DNA from: DATEOR01 sp035698665
GTDB lineage: Bacteria > Actinomycetota > Thermoleophilia > Gaiellales > Gaiellaceae
Length of the DNA: 64,000 bases
Direction: 5' to 3'
Assembly (NCBI GenBank): GCA_035698665.1
Contig: DASSBN010000078.1
Span: 1 to 64,000, forward strand
Positions 26,190-34,164 of the stretch are shown here, one piece after another. Both the position numbers and the translations under genes were made by a program. How positions within the stretch are numbered: the stretch's first letter is position 1; each line of letters opens with the position of its first letter. The notes beneath the pieces were generated by a model. The model was given only the letters and a program-made list of their open reading frames with translations. It did not search any database and was not told the DNA's origin.

Positions 26190-27079
26190 CCGTCCTCGTC
26201 GTCGGAGGCACAGGCTTCGTGGGCGGGCACATCGTCCACGCGTTCCGCGCCGAGGACGTCGCGGTCCGCGTGCTGGCCCGAAGGCCCGAGAAGCAGGAGC
26301 GCTTCACGGCCTGGGGCTGCGAGGTCGTCCAGGGGGACATGACGGATCCGGACAGCCTGCGGCGCGCCGCCGAAGGAGCTGAGACGGTCGTCAATCTCGT
26401 CGCCCTGCCGCCCTTCGCCAAGCCGGAATCGATCCGGCGCGTGATGGAGCAGGGCACACGCGACCTCGTCACCGCCGCCAAGGAGGCTGGCGCCAGGCGC
26501 TTCATCCTCATGAGCGCGCTCGGGACGAGCGAGCGCAGCAAGGATCTTGCGCCCTACTACCACGCAAAGTGGGAGGAAGAGCGCGAGGTCGCGGATTCCG
26601 GGATCGAGCACACGATCTTCCGCCCGAGCTTCATCTTCGGGCGCGACGGCGGAATGCTCCCGGGCCTCGTCTCGCTCGTGCGCTACTCGCCCGTGACCCC
26701 TGTCGTCGGGACGAAGAGGCTCCAGCCCATCTGGGTCGAGGATGTCGCCGCGTACTTCACGAAGGCGCTCTCGGCGCCTGCCGCGGCGAACAAGACCTTC
26801 GAGCTCGGCGGCCCCGACGTCGTCACCTTCGCGGAGCTCAACGAGCGCATACGCCGGGCGCTCGACAAGAAGCGCCTCGCCTTTCAGATGCCGACCGGGC
26901 TCCTCAAGGCGGGGGCCGCCGTCGGCTCGCTGCTCCCGCCGCTCCGCGGCGCGCGCGAGGGCGTGGCCATGCTCGAGTTCGAGGACAACGTCACGGACAT
27001 CGGGCCTGCGATCGAAGCCCTCGGCGTGAAGCCGATCGGGCTCGACGAGATGCTGCGCCGCGCGACCGCGAGCGCCTGA
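26186..27079 (+). CDS. NAD(P)-binding atypical SDR, NDUFA9-like
   Basis: The GTG at 26186 overlaps the dcd stop. The 297-residue protein has an N-terminal Rossmann motif GGTGFVGGHI and the segments 'ETVVNLVALPP', 'RFILMSALG', 'YYHAKWEEEREV' and 'FRPSFIFGRDGG' seen in the complex I NDUFA9/YwnB-like atypical short-chain reductases. The Y-x3-K pair is present as Y-H-A-K. Substrate is unknown; members are linked to quinone or lipid metabolism. Confidence 0.8.
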   Translation: MTVLVVGGTGFVGGHIVHAFRAEDVAVRVLARRPEKQERFTAWGCEVVQGDMTDPDSLRRAAEGAETVVNLVALPPFAKPESIRRVMEQGTRDLVTAAKEAGARRFILMSALGTSERSKDLAPYYHAKWEEEREVADSGIEHTIFRPSFIFGRDGGMLPGLVSLVRYSPVTPVVGTKRLQPIWVEDVAAYFTKALSAPAAANKTFELGGPDVVTFAELNERIRRALDKKRLAFQMPTGLLKAGAAVGSLLPPLRGAREGVAMLEFEDNVTDIGPAIEALGVKPIGLDEMLRRATASA

Positions 27080-27082
27080 CGA

Positions 27083-28168
27083 CTACTGGTGCTGGACGTC
27101 GACGCCGGGCCCGCCGGCGAGCGTGTCCGTGCCCGTGCCTCCGATGAGCTTGTCCGGGCCGGCCTCGCCGCGAAGCGTGTCGTTTCCGCCGTTGCCCCGG
27201 AGCGTGTCGGCACCGTCACCCCCGCAGATCACGTCGTCGCCTCCGAGCCCCTTGATCACGTCGTTCCCACCGCGCCCGACGATCACATCCGGCCCCGCGG
27301 TTCCGGTGAGGGTGTTCGCCTTTTCCGTGCCGACCATGGTCGCAGGGAGACGCCCGCACCAGGCCGTCGTGACTCTCCGCTTCGGCCACGGACGCCCGTC
27401 TCTGATGCTGAAACCGGTGAACTTCGCGACGTTGACCAACGATCCGGCCGGCAGAGACCGCTCGCAGTGATACGACCACATCTCGCCCTTGTTGATGATC
27501 GCCGGGACAGAGATGGTCGTGTCGCCTCCGGTGAAAGCGACAGGTGAGCAGTGGTCGTCCGTGACCTCGGCGTCCTCGACCTCGGGCGTAGAACTGACCG
27601 GCACCCCCGGATCGTCGGGGCTGTCGTTCTCTGCGTAGTAGTCGTACTGGACGGTGTACGGCGGGACGATCGAGATCGTCGGCGAGACGCTGAAGCTCAC
27701 ATGTGGCCTCGTGATGACGACGGGCCTCCCGGATCCCGAACCGGTGGGGTAATCCGGGTCCGCTCCATGCGTGGTGCCGGTGACGAAAATCGTCACGTAG
27801 CCCCGGAAGACTCCTGGATCGAAGTTGACCTTGAGATCCTTCTTCCCGAACGACTTCATGGGAGTCCCTGCCGGGAGATCGACACCCGTGGCGAGAACGA
27901 ACTCCTGGCCGTTCGACGTCCCGTCCGAGTTGGGGAACGTCAAGGTGATCGTCGCGTCCGTGACGTCGCAGATGCCGCTCGCCAGATGGTCGTTGCCCAC
28001 CTTCGCGTTGATCGTGACGACGTCTCCGTTCCGGTGGACGATGTTGATCCCCTGTCCCCAGTCGACGGAGATCGCATCCTGGGTGCAGCCGGGCGGCGAC
28101 GGATGGCCCGCCGCGAGCGGAGCCGTCATGGCGGCGACCACAACCAGTGCGATCAGTCCTCGGAGCAC
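27083..28168 (-). CDS. secreted protein with RTX calcium-binding repeats
   Basis: A 361-residue protein with a signal peptide (about 1-20). The middle part (25-270) is beta-strand-rich with paired Cys residues, suggesting disulphides outside the cell; I do not recognise it. The last ~80 residues are RTX nonapeptides (GGxGxDxxx, e.g. GRGGNDVIKGLGGDDVI), which fold as a calcium-bound beta-roll. No type I secretion genes are nearby and a Sec-type signal is present. The structured RNA region lies just upstream on the same strand, so this gene could be controlled by it. Confidence 0.75.
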   Translation of the reverse strand: MLRGLIALVVVAAMTAPLAAGHPSPPGCTQDAISVDWGQGINIVHRNGDVVTINAKVGNDHLASGICDVTDATITLTFPNSDGTSNGQEFVLATGVDLPAGTPMKSFGKKDLKVNFDPGVFRGYVTIFVTGTTHGADPDYPTGSGSGRPVVITRPHVSFSVSPTISIVPPYTVQYDYYAENDSPDDPGVPVSSTPEVEDAEVTDDHCSPVAFTGGDTTISVPAIINKGEMWSYHCERSLPAGSLVNVAKFTGFSIRDGRPWPKRRVTTAWCGRLPATMVGTEKANTLTGTAGPDVIVGRGGNDVIKGLGGDDVICGGDGADTLRGNGGNDTLRGEAGPDKLIGGTGTDTLAGGPGVDVQHQ

Positions 28169-28202
28169 CCACTGAACATATTCGCCGGGTCGGATTAAGC
28201 AA

Positions 28203-28228
28203 CCAGGGCGACCCGAAGGCCGCCCTGG
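28203..28228 (-). terminator. intrinsic terminator-like hairpin ending the structured RNA
   Basis: In minus-strand RNA two 11-base arms (CCAGGGCGGCC and GGUCGCCCUGG) pair fully, with one G-U, around a C(UUCG)G tetraloop, and UUGCUUAAU follows. It lies only about 35 bases before the RTX start, so termination here would control that gene if they share a transcript. Confidence 0.65.
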
Positions 28229-28324
28229 GAGACAGTAGATCGCCTGGATTAGGCAGGGGCGCTGGGTGGTTCCTGGTCCCCCACGCTGGCTAGGCGATTC
28301 CCCGTAGGTCCTGGGGACACGCCC

Positions 28325-28366
28325 CTACCTGCGATTACCTCCACTGCCCGAACAGTCGCTATTCAA
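28325..28366 (-). CDS. possible 13-codon leader peptide in the structured RNA
   Basis: A TTG lies 10 bases after the near-perfect AGGAGG of the structured RNA and opens 13 codons (MNSDCSGSGGNRR) before TAG. The same frame reaches back to an ATG at 28402 (25 codons), but that lies at or before the expected transcript start. The strong ribosome site is real; translation of this peptide is only a possibility. Confidence 0.25.
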   Translation of the reverse strand: MNSDCSGSGGNRR

Positions 28367-28397
28367 GATCGGACCACCTCCTTTCCGTGGTAGCTCG

Positions 28398-28403
28398 ATC
28401 ATA
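28398..28403 (-). promoter_or_regulatory. candidate -10 hexamer for the structured RNA
   Basis: TATGAT on the minus strand, one mismatch from TATAAT, 27 bases after the Rieske stop codon. Transcription would begin near 28391, at the start of the first hairpin. The -35 region is poor (TTCGTT at about 17 bases spacing). Confidence 0.4.
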
Positions 28404-28430
28404 GCGACCGGGTCAGGACGAACGAAGGCG

Positions 28431-28742
28431 CTAGACGCGCACCTTCACGACGCCGTCCTCGACGAAGACCTCGAAGGTCTCCACAGGCAGATACGCGGGG
28501 AGGCTGAGTGGCCGCCCGGTTCGCACATCGAACTCGGATCCGTGCCGCGGGCAGATCGCCACTCCCGCCTCGACGTCGAAGTCGCCTTCCGCGAGCGGGC
28601 CGTCGTCGTGCGAGCAGCGGTCCTCGATCGCGAAGTACTCGCCGTTCAGGTTGTAGACGCCGATCGCGAGCTCGCCCGCGCGGACGATCTTCACCTCCCC
28701 GGGCGGCAGCTCCTCGACCGGGCCGACGGTCAGCTCTCCCAC
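28431..28742 (-). CDS. Rieske-type [2Fe-2S] ferredoxin of the SUF operon
   Basis: A 103-residue protein from GTG 28742 with the two Rieske ligand pairs: C-S-H (EDRCSHDDGPL) and C-P-R-H (ICPRHGSEFD). It resembles the small non-haem dioxygenase ferredoxins that close actinobacterial SUF operons. It starts 4 bases after the sufU stop. A role as electron donor to cluster assembly is inferred from this position only. Confidence 0.88.
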   Translation of the reverse strand: MGELTVGPVEELPPGEVKIVRAGELAIGVYNLNGEYFAIEDRCSHDDGPLAEGDFDVEAGVAICPRHGSEFDVRTGRPLSLPAYLPVETFEVFVEDGVVKVRV

Positions 28743-28746
28743 AGTC

Positions 28747-29181
28747 CTACTTGAGCTCGAGGTCCTGGGCCAGGCCCGCCCACTCCTCGGGGAGCGCAGT
28801 GCCCTTGCCCTTGTGCAGCGCGAGCTTCAGGACTCCCAGGCCGAGCAGCGCGCACTTGAGCCGCACCGGCGTCAGCGGAATCCCGACCTCCTCGAGGAGC
28901 TCTTCCTTCGACATGCCGGCGACTTCCTCCGCGGTGCGGCCCTTGACCATCTCCATGAGCATCGAGGTGGACGCCTGGCTGATCGCGCAGCCACGGCCGC
29001 GGAACTTGACGTCCTCGATCTTGTCCCCGTCGAAGCTGACGAAGATCGAGACCTCGTCGCCGCAGAGCGGGTTCTGCCCCTCCGCCTCGACGTCGGCGCC
29101 CTCGATCACCCCGTGGCCGCGCGGGTTCTTGTAGTGGTCGAGGATGACCTCGCGATACAGGCTTTCGAGCTCGTTGCTCAT
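28747..29181 (-). CDS. sufU: SufU zinc-dependent sulfurtransferase/scaffold
   Basis: A 144-residue IscU-fold protein with ligands C40, D42 (NPLCGDE), C65 (RGCAIS) and C110 (RLKC). The extra ~20 residues between the last two Cys, and the missing His before the third Cys, are SufU rather than IscU traits. SufU takes persulfide sulfur from SufS by zinc ligand exchange. Its start overlaps the sufS stop by 4 bases. Confidence 0.93.
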   Translation of the reverse strand: MSNELESLYREVILDHYKNPRGHGVIEGADVEAEGQNPLCGDEVSIFVSFDGDKIEDVKFRGRGCAISQASTSMLMEMVKGRTAEEVAGMSKEELLEEVGIPLTPVRLKCALLGLGVLKLALHKGKGTALPEEWAGLAQDLELK

Positions 29182-30422
29182 GAGAACACCTTACGCGCCT
29201 TCTCGATACCACGAACGAGGCGATCGATCTCCTCCGGAACCGTGTAGAGGTAGAAGCTCGCCCGCGTGGTAGCCGGGACGCCGAGCTTGGCCATGAGCGG
29301 CTGGTTGCAATGGTGACCGGCGCGGACGGCGACCCCCTCCCAGTCGAGGACCTGGGCCACATCGTGCGGATGGGCGCCCTCGACCTCGAAGGAGACGATC
29401 CCCGCGCGTCGGTCGGCCGGAGGCCCGAAGACACGCACGCCTTCGAGCGCCTCGAGCTTCGGCAGCGCGTAGTCGAGCAGGTCGCGCTCGTGGCGCTCGA
29501 TGGCTTCGAGGCCGATCCCGTCCAGGTAGTCGATCGCGGCACCGAGCCCGACGGCCTCCGCGATCGGCGCCGTGCCGGCCTCGAACTTGTGCGGCAGCTC
29601 GTTCCAGGTCGTCCGCTCGATCGTGACCTTGCGGATCATGTGGCCGCCGAGCTCGAACGGCGACATCGCCTCGAGATGCTCGGCCTTCCCCCAGAGGACG
29701 CCGATTCCGGTCGGCGCGCACATCTTGTGCCCCGTGAAGGCGTAGAAGTCGGCGCCGATCGCCTGCACGTCCACCCCGCGGTGCGGGACGGCCTGGGCGC
29801 CGTCCACGACGACGATCGCGCCTTGCTCGTGACCCCACGCGACGAGGCGCTCGACCGGGTTGACCGTGCCGAGAGAGTTCGAGACATGAGCGCACGCGAG
29901 CACCTTGACGTTCCCGCGTGCAGCGAGGGCGTCCAGCTCGTCCAGCTGCAACTCGCCTGCCTCATCGACCGGGAGGACCGCGAAGTCCGCTCCCGTGCGG
30001 CCGGCGACGTATTGCCAGGGGACGAAGTTGGAGTGGTGCTCCATCTCGGTCGCGACGACGAGGTCCCCCGGGCCGAGGTTGTCGAGACCCCAGCCGTACG
30101 CGACGACGTTGATCGCCGCCGTAACGTTGTGCGTGAAGACGACCTCGCGCGTCGATTCGGCGTTCACGAAGGCGCGCGCCTTCTCGCGGGCTCCCTCGTA
30201 GGCCTCCGTCGCCCGCTCGCCGAGGTCGTAGACGCCGCGGTGGATGTTCGCGTACGAGGTCTCGTAGAAGCGCGTCATGGCATCCAGCACCGCGCGCGGC
30301 TTCTGCGCCGATGCGGCCGTGTCGAGGTAGGCGAGCGGCTGGTCGTGGATCAGCTGCTCGAAGATCGGGAAGTCCTCGCGCAGCTTGTGCGCATCGAGCT
30401 TCGGCGTGGTGCTTACAGCCAC
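29178..30422 (-). CDS. sufS: cysteine desulfurase SufS
   Basis: A 414-residue PLP enzyme of class V aminotransferase fold that removes sulfur from cysteine. The PLP lysine is K233 in FTGHKMCAPTG; the active-site Cys is C372 in RAGHHCNQP, on the short loop typical of group II (SufS) desulfurases; the motif 'EMEHHSNFVPW' binds the cofactor. It lies 19 bases after sufD and overlaps sufU. Confidence 0.94.
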   Translation of the reverse strand: MAVSTTPKLDAHKLREDFPIFEQLIHDQPLAYLDTAASAQKPRAVLDAMTRFYETSYANIHRGVYDLGERATEAYEGAREKARAFVNAESTREVVFTHNVTAAINVVAYGWGLDNLGPGDLVVATEMEHHSNFVPWQYVAGRTGADFAVLPVDEAGELQLDELDALAARGNVKVLACAHVSNSLGTVNPVERLVAWGHEQGAIVVVDGAQAVPHRGVDVQAIGADFYAFTGHKMCAPTGIGVLWGKAEHLEAMSPFELGGHMIRKVTIERTTWNELPHKFEAGTAPIAEAVGLGAAIDYLDGIGLEAIERHERDLLDYALPKLEALEGVRVFGPPADRRAGIVSFEVEGAHPHDVAQVLDWEGVAVRAGHHCNQPLMAKLGVPATTRASFYLYTVPEEIDRLVRGIEKARKVFS

Positions 30423-30441
30423 ACGCTCATGGTACCGGCGG

Positions 30442-31605
30442 CTATTCGGGGATCCGGGCTTCGAGCGCGGTCTGCAAGGCGTCCCGAACCGGCTCGAACT
30501 CGATCCGGTCGAAGATCTCCTGGTAGAAGCCGCGCACGATCAGGCGCTCGGCCTCGCCGCGGGAGAGCCCGCGGGCCATGCAGTAGAAAAGCTCGTCGCG
30601 GTCGACCTGGCTGACCGTCGCGCCGTGCGTGCAGCGAACGTCGTTCGCCTGGATCTCGAGCCCGGGGATCGAGTCCGCATGCGCCTGGTCGGAGAGCAAA
30701 AGATTGCGGTTCTCCTGGTACGCGTTCGTCTTCTGCGCGTCCTCGGCGACGCGGATCATCCCGCGCCACACCGCGGTGGCGTGGTCGCGCAACGCGCCCT
30801 TGAAGGCGAAGTCCGAGGTGGTCGACGGCGCGAGGTGCGCCTGCAGCGTGTCGTAGTCGAGATGCTGGTCGCCGTCCGCGAAGTAGGCGCCGGTCACCCG
30901 CGAGGTCGCGCCCTGGCCGGCGAGGTCGTTCTCGATCCGCACCTTGCCCTTCTTCGAGCCGAAGCCGCCGGCAACCCAGTCGAGCTCGGCATCGCGCTCG
31001 ACGCGGGCCCGGTGCGAGGCGAAGTGCCACGTCTCGGGCGACAGGCTCTGGATCGAGACGTACTCGAGCTTGGCGCCCTGCTCGACGAAGAGCTCCGTCA
31101 CCGCATTGGAGTAGGCGGCGAGACCGGGCTTCTCCGAGACGTACTCCTCGATGAAGCTCGCACGGCTTCCCTCCTCGGCGACGACCAGCAGGCGCCAGAA
31201 GAGCGCGCCGCCGTCGACCGAGTTGACGATGCGGACGTAGAGGGGCCTCTCCAGCTCGACGCCCTTCGGCACCCGCACGAGCAGTCCGTTCTTCCACTGA
31301 GCGGCATTGTGCGCAGCGAATTTCTCGTCCGCCCCGACCAGCGTCCCCAGGAGCTTGTCGTCGCCGAGCGGCTCGAAAACCACGCCCTCCGGCGCGCGCT
31401 CGATCTCGATGCCGCCCTCGCTGACGTGCGCAATTGCGGCGGCGTCGACGTCGAGCATGCCGCTCGCCCGCTCGACGCTCGTCGCCCCGTTCGCCGTGAA
31501 GGCCGCGGGATCGAATCCGCGCAGGTCGGTGAAGCGCCAGTGCTCGTCCGTCGTGCTGGGAAGGGGGAGCGCTTCGTAGCGCTCCAGCGCCGCCGTTCTA
31601 GCCAA
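30442..31605 (-). CDS. sufD: SufD component of the SufBCD scaffold
   Basis: A 387-residue beta-helix protein. The C-terminal segment has 'HGATVSQVDRDELFYCMARG', the SufD/SufB family signature with the conserved His, and 'ALRDHATAVWRGMIRVA'. SufD pairs with SufB and two SufC to build 4Fe-4S clusters and recruit iron. The start overlaps the sufB stop by 8 bases. Confidence 0.92.
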   Translation of the reverse strand: MARTAALERYEALPLPSTTDEHWRFTDLRGFDPAAFTANGATSVERASGMLDVDAAAIAHVSEGGIEIERAPEGVVFEPLGDDKLLGTLVGADEKFAAHNAAQWKNGLLVRVPKGVELERPLYVRIVNSVDGGALFWRLLVVAEEGSRASFIEEYVSEKPGLAAYSNAVTELFVEQGAKLEYVSIQSLSPETWHFASHRARVERDAELDWVAGGFGSKKGKVRIENDLAGQGATSRVTGAYFADGDQHLDYDTLQAHLAPSTTSDFAFKGALRDHATAVWRGMIRVAEDAQKTNAYQENRNLLLSDQAHADSIPGLEIQANDVRCTHGATVSQVDRDELFYCMARGLSRGEAERLIVRGFYQEIFDRIEFEPVRDALQTALEARIPE

Positions 31606-33010
31606 CCGATCCTTCCATCTGCAGCTGGATCAGCCGGTTCATCTCGACCGCGTACTCGAGCGGCAGCTCCTTCGTGATCGGCTCGACGAAGCCGGAGACG
31701 ATCATCGCCGCCGCCTCATGCTCGGGAATCCCGCGGCTCATCAGGTAGAAGAGCTGCTCCTCGCCGATCTTCGAGACCGTCGCCTCGTGGCCGATGTCGA
31801 CCTTGTTCTCGTCGATGCGGATGTACGGATACGTGTCGGAGCGGGAGTCCTCGTCGAGGATGAGCGCGTCGCAGACGACCTTCGACTTGGAGCCGTGCGC
31901 GCCCTTGGCCACCTCGAGCAGCCCGCGGTAGCTCGCGCGCCCGCCGTCCTTCGAGATCGACTTGGACGTGATCACGGAGGTGGTGTTCGGCGCCACGTGG
32001 ACGCACTTGCCGCCCGCGTCCTGGTGCTGCCCCTCGCCCGCGAAGGCGATCGAGAGCACCTCGCCGTGGGCGCCCTCGCCCATCAACCAGATGGCCGGGT
32101 ACTTCATCGTCAGCTTCGAGCCCAGGTTCCCGTCCACCCACTCCATGGTGGCGTTCTCGTACGCGACCGCGCGCTTCGTGACGAGGTTGTAGACGTTCTG
32201 CGACCAGTTCTGGATGGTCGTGTAGCGACAGCGCCCACCCGGCTTGACGATGATCTCGACGACAGCCGAGTGGAGCGAGTCGGTCGTGTAGATCGGGGCG
32301 GTGCAGCCCTCGACGTAGTGCACGTAGGCGTCCTCGTCGACGATGATCAGCGTGCGCTCGAACTGGCCCATGTTCTCCGCGTTGATGCGGAAATAGGCCT
32401 GGAGCGGCATCTCGATCTTGACGCCGGGCGGCACGTAGATGAACGAGCCGCCGGACCAGACGGCCGAGTTCAGCGCCGCAAACTTGTTGTCGTTCGCCGG
32501 GATGACGGTGCCGAAGTACTCCTTGACGAGCTCCTCGTGCTCCCGCAGGCCGGAGTCCATGTCGAGGAAGAGGACGCCCTGGCTCTCGAGGTCCTCCTTG
32601 AGCTTGTGGTAGACGACCTCGGACTCGTACTGCGCGCCGACGCCGGCGAGGTACTTCTTCTCGGCCTCGGGGATGCCCAGGCGGTCCCACGTGTTCTTGA
32701 TGTCGGCCGGCAGGTCTTCCCAGGAATTCGCCTGCTTCTCGGTCGGCCGGATGTAGTAGTACATGTTCTCGAAGTCGATCTCGTCGAGCTTGCCGCCCCA
32801 CTCCGGAAGCGGACGGGCGCGGAAGTACTCGAGCGCCTTCAAGCGCCGCTGGCGCATCCAGTCAGGCTCGTTCTTGTGCTCCGAGATCATCGCCACGACC
32901 TCGGGGTTCAGCCCGCGGCCGGACTTGAAGAAGTACTCCTCGGGATCGTGGAAGCCGTAGGCGTACTCGTTGCCGAGCTCCCTGACGACCTGTGTTTCGG
33001 ACGTTGCCAT
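31598..33010 (-). CDS. sufB: SufB component of the SufBCD scaffold
   Basis: A 470-residue protein, normal length for SufB. It contains 'YVPPGVKIEMPLQAYFRIN', 'YVEGCTAPIYTTDSLHSAVVEI' (in two parts), 'GRASYRGLLEVAKGAHGSKS' and 'DIGHEATVSKIGEEQLFYL'. The conserved Cys in EGCTAP and the Glu/His residues of the core form the nascent cluster site. Its ATG shares one base with the sufC stop (TAATG). Confidence 0.95.
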   Translation of the reverse strand: MATSETQVVRELGNEYAYGFHDPEEYFFKSGRGLNPEVVAMISEHKNEPDWMRQRRLKALEYFRARPLPEWGGKLDEIDFENMYYYIRPTEKQANSWEDLPADIKNTWDRLGIPEAEKKYLAGVGAQYESEVVYHKLKEDLESQGVLFLDMDSGLREHEELVKEYFGTVIPANDNKFAALNSAVWSGGSFIYVPPGVKIEMPLQAYFRINAENMGQFERTLIIVDEDAYVHYVEGCTAPIYTTDSLHSAVVEIIVKPGGRCRYTTIQNWSQNVYNLVTKRAVAYENATMEWVDGNLGSKLTMKYPAIWLMGEGAHGEVLSIAFAGEGQHQDAGGKCVHVAPNTTSVITSKSISKDGGRASYRGLLEVAKGAHGSKSKVVCDALILDEDSRSDTYPYIRIDENKVDIGHEATVSKIGEEQLFYLMSRGIPEHEAAAMIVSGFVEPITKELPLEYAVEMNRLIQLQMEGSVG

Positions 33011-33789
33011 TACTCAACACCTCCGGCGGCGGCCGGCGTGAAGGCCTCATAGCCCTCGACCTCGAGCCTCTTTGCGAGCTCCGGTCCGCCTTCCTCCACG
33101 ATACGCCCGTCGACGAAGACGTGCACGAAGTCCGGCTTGATGTACTCGAGGATGCGCTGATAGTGCGTGATCACGAGGGCGCCCATGTCCGCGCCGACGA
33201 GCTCTTTGACGCCGCCGGCAACGATGCGCAGAGCATCGATGTCGAGACCGGAGTCGGTCTCGTCGAGAACGGCGATCCGCGGCTTGAGCATCGCCATCTG
33301 CAGGATCTCGACACGCTTCTTCTCGCCGCCCGAGAAGCCGTCGTTCAGATAACGGCCGGACATCTCCTTGGGCACCTTGAGCATCTCCATGGCCGCCGTC
33401 AGGTCCTTGCGGAACTCGGGGATCTTGACGGGGTCGTCCTCGCCGCCTGCCTTGGCCTTGCGAACCGCGTTGACCGCGGAGCGAAGGAAGCTTGCGACCG
33501 TGACGCCCGGGACCGCATGCGGGTACTGGAAGGCGAGAAAGAGGCCGCGCTGCGCGCGCTCGTCCGCCCCCATGTCCACGACGCTCTCGCCGCCCATGAG
33601 GATGTCGCCGCCGGTGATCTCGTAGGCGGGGTGTCCGGCGAGCGCGTAGGCAAGCGTGGACTTGCCCGAGCCGTTCGGGCCCATGATCGCGTGCACCTGG
33701 TTCGTGTCCACCTCGAGGTCGACTCCACGGACGATTTCCGTGCCATCCTCAGTGGCGACGTGCAGGTCTTTGATCTGGAGCAAAGCCAA
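33010..33789 (-). CDS. sufC: SufC ATPase
   Basis: A 259-residue ABC-type ATPase: Walker A GPNGSGKSTL, signature FSGGEKKRVE, Walker B 'IAVLDETDSGLDIDAL' and H-loop 'ALVITHYQRIL'. ATP-driven SufC dimerisation reshapes SufBD. It is the first gene of the operon sufC-B-D-S-U-Rieske; no SufR-type repressor gene is next to it, so control may come from the divergent tatA-sufC space. Confidence 0.95.
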   Translation of the reverse strand: MALLQIKDLHVATEDGTEIVRGVDLEVDTNQVHAIMGPNGSGKSTLAYALAGHPAYEITGGDILMGGESVVDMGADERAQRGLFLAFQYPHAVPGVTVASFLRSAVNAVRKAKAGGEDDPVKIPEFRKDLTAAMEMLKVPKEMSGRYLNDGFSGGEKKRVEILQMAMLKPRIAVLDETDSGLDIDALRIVAGGVKELVGADMGALVITHYQRILEYIKPDFVHVFVDGRIVEEGGPELAKRLEVEGYEAFTPAAAGGVE

Positions 33790-33807
33790 GTTCGTGACAG
33801 CCTTTCA

Positions 33808-33822
33808 CTAGGGCGCACCTAG
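33808..33822. promoter_or_regulatory. inverted repeat in the sufC-tatA divergent space
   Basis: CTAGG-N5-CCTAG, a 5-bp perfect inverted repeat 19 bases upstream of sufC within the 117-base divergent space. Its place fits an operator or 5' UTR hairpin for the SUF operon. I cannot match it to a known SufR/IscR/RirA box. Confidence 0.3.
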
Positions 33823-33906
33823 CCCAGAGCCAGGCGCTTGTGACACCTCAAGTGTAGCGATTCACCCTCGGTGTCCCCTTCGTAGGCACCGTGCTACCAT
33901 CGATGC

Positions 33907-34155
33907 ATGGGTCCCCTGGGATGGCCTGAGATAATCATCATCCTCGTCGTGCTGCTCCTTCTCTTCGGAGCCAAGCGCCTGCCGGAGATGGGACGCTCCC
34001 TGGGACGCGGCATGCGGGAGTTCAAGGACGCGGTCACCACGAGCGAGCCGGAGCAGAAGGAAGTCACCACCGCCCCGACGCCGGCCACGCCCGTGACGCA
34101 GGCCTCGACGACCGAGGCTCAGCCGCAGCCGCAGCCGAAGAGCGAGAACGCCTAG
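33907..34155 (+). CDS. tatA: twin-arginine translocase subunit TatA
   Basis: An 82-residue protein with the TatA/E pattern: short N-terminal membrane helix (about 7-21) with 'GWPEIIIILVV', the conserved FGAKRLPE hinge, an amphipathic helix (GRSLGRGMREFKDAV) and a Thr/Pro/Gln-rich tail. It forms the size-adjustable pore for folded proteins with TatC. No clear ribosome site precedes the ATG, so the message may be leaderless. The next gene is tatC, 9 bases on. Confidence 0.93.
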   Translation: MGPLGWPEIIIILVVLLLLFGAKRLPEMGRSLGRGMREFKDAVTTSEPEQKEVTTAPTPATPVTQASTTEAQPQPQPKSENA

Positions 34156-34164
34156 CCCACGGCC

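Larger units (their letters stand above)
28195..28391 (-). ncRNA. structured RNA of about 200 nt, unidentified
   Basis: The 262-base space between the Rieske gene and the RTX gene is densely structured in the minus sense. In order: a 5-bp hairpin ACCAC/GUGGU holding GGAAAGGAG in its loop; a short ACUG/CAGU hairpin; a hairpin with GGGG/CCCC inside AGGU/ACCU (about 28303-28330); a domain closed by a 7-bp stem AUCGCCU/AGGCGAU (28291-28297 with 28240-28246); and an 11-bp hairpin with a stable UUCG loop followed by UUGCUUAAU. A TATGAT -10 hexamer precedes it. It may be an independent small RNA, a 3' extension of the SUF transcript, or a leader of the RTX gene. I cannot assign it to a known family. 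Confidence 0.55.

Noticed and set aside
27089..27547. Plus-strand frame through the RTX repeats
   Set aside because: Repeat-derived open frame on the antisense strand of a clear secreted protein.
28195..28391. c-di-AMP (ydaO-type) riboswitch
   Set aside because: GGGGGACCAGGAACC resembles part of it, but the GGGGUGAAUC and CCCGUCAGCUAACC cores are missing.
28195..28391. T-box leader, 6S RNA, SRP RNA or tmRNA
   Set aside because: No AGGGUGGNACCGCG, no long closing stem with central bubble, no GGUCAGG-type tetraloop domain and no tRNA-like ends.
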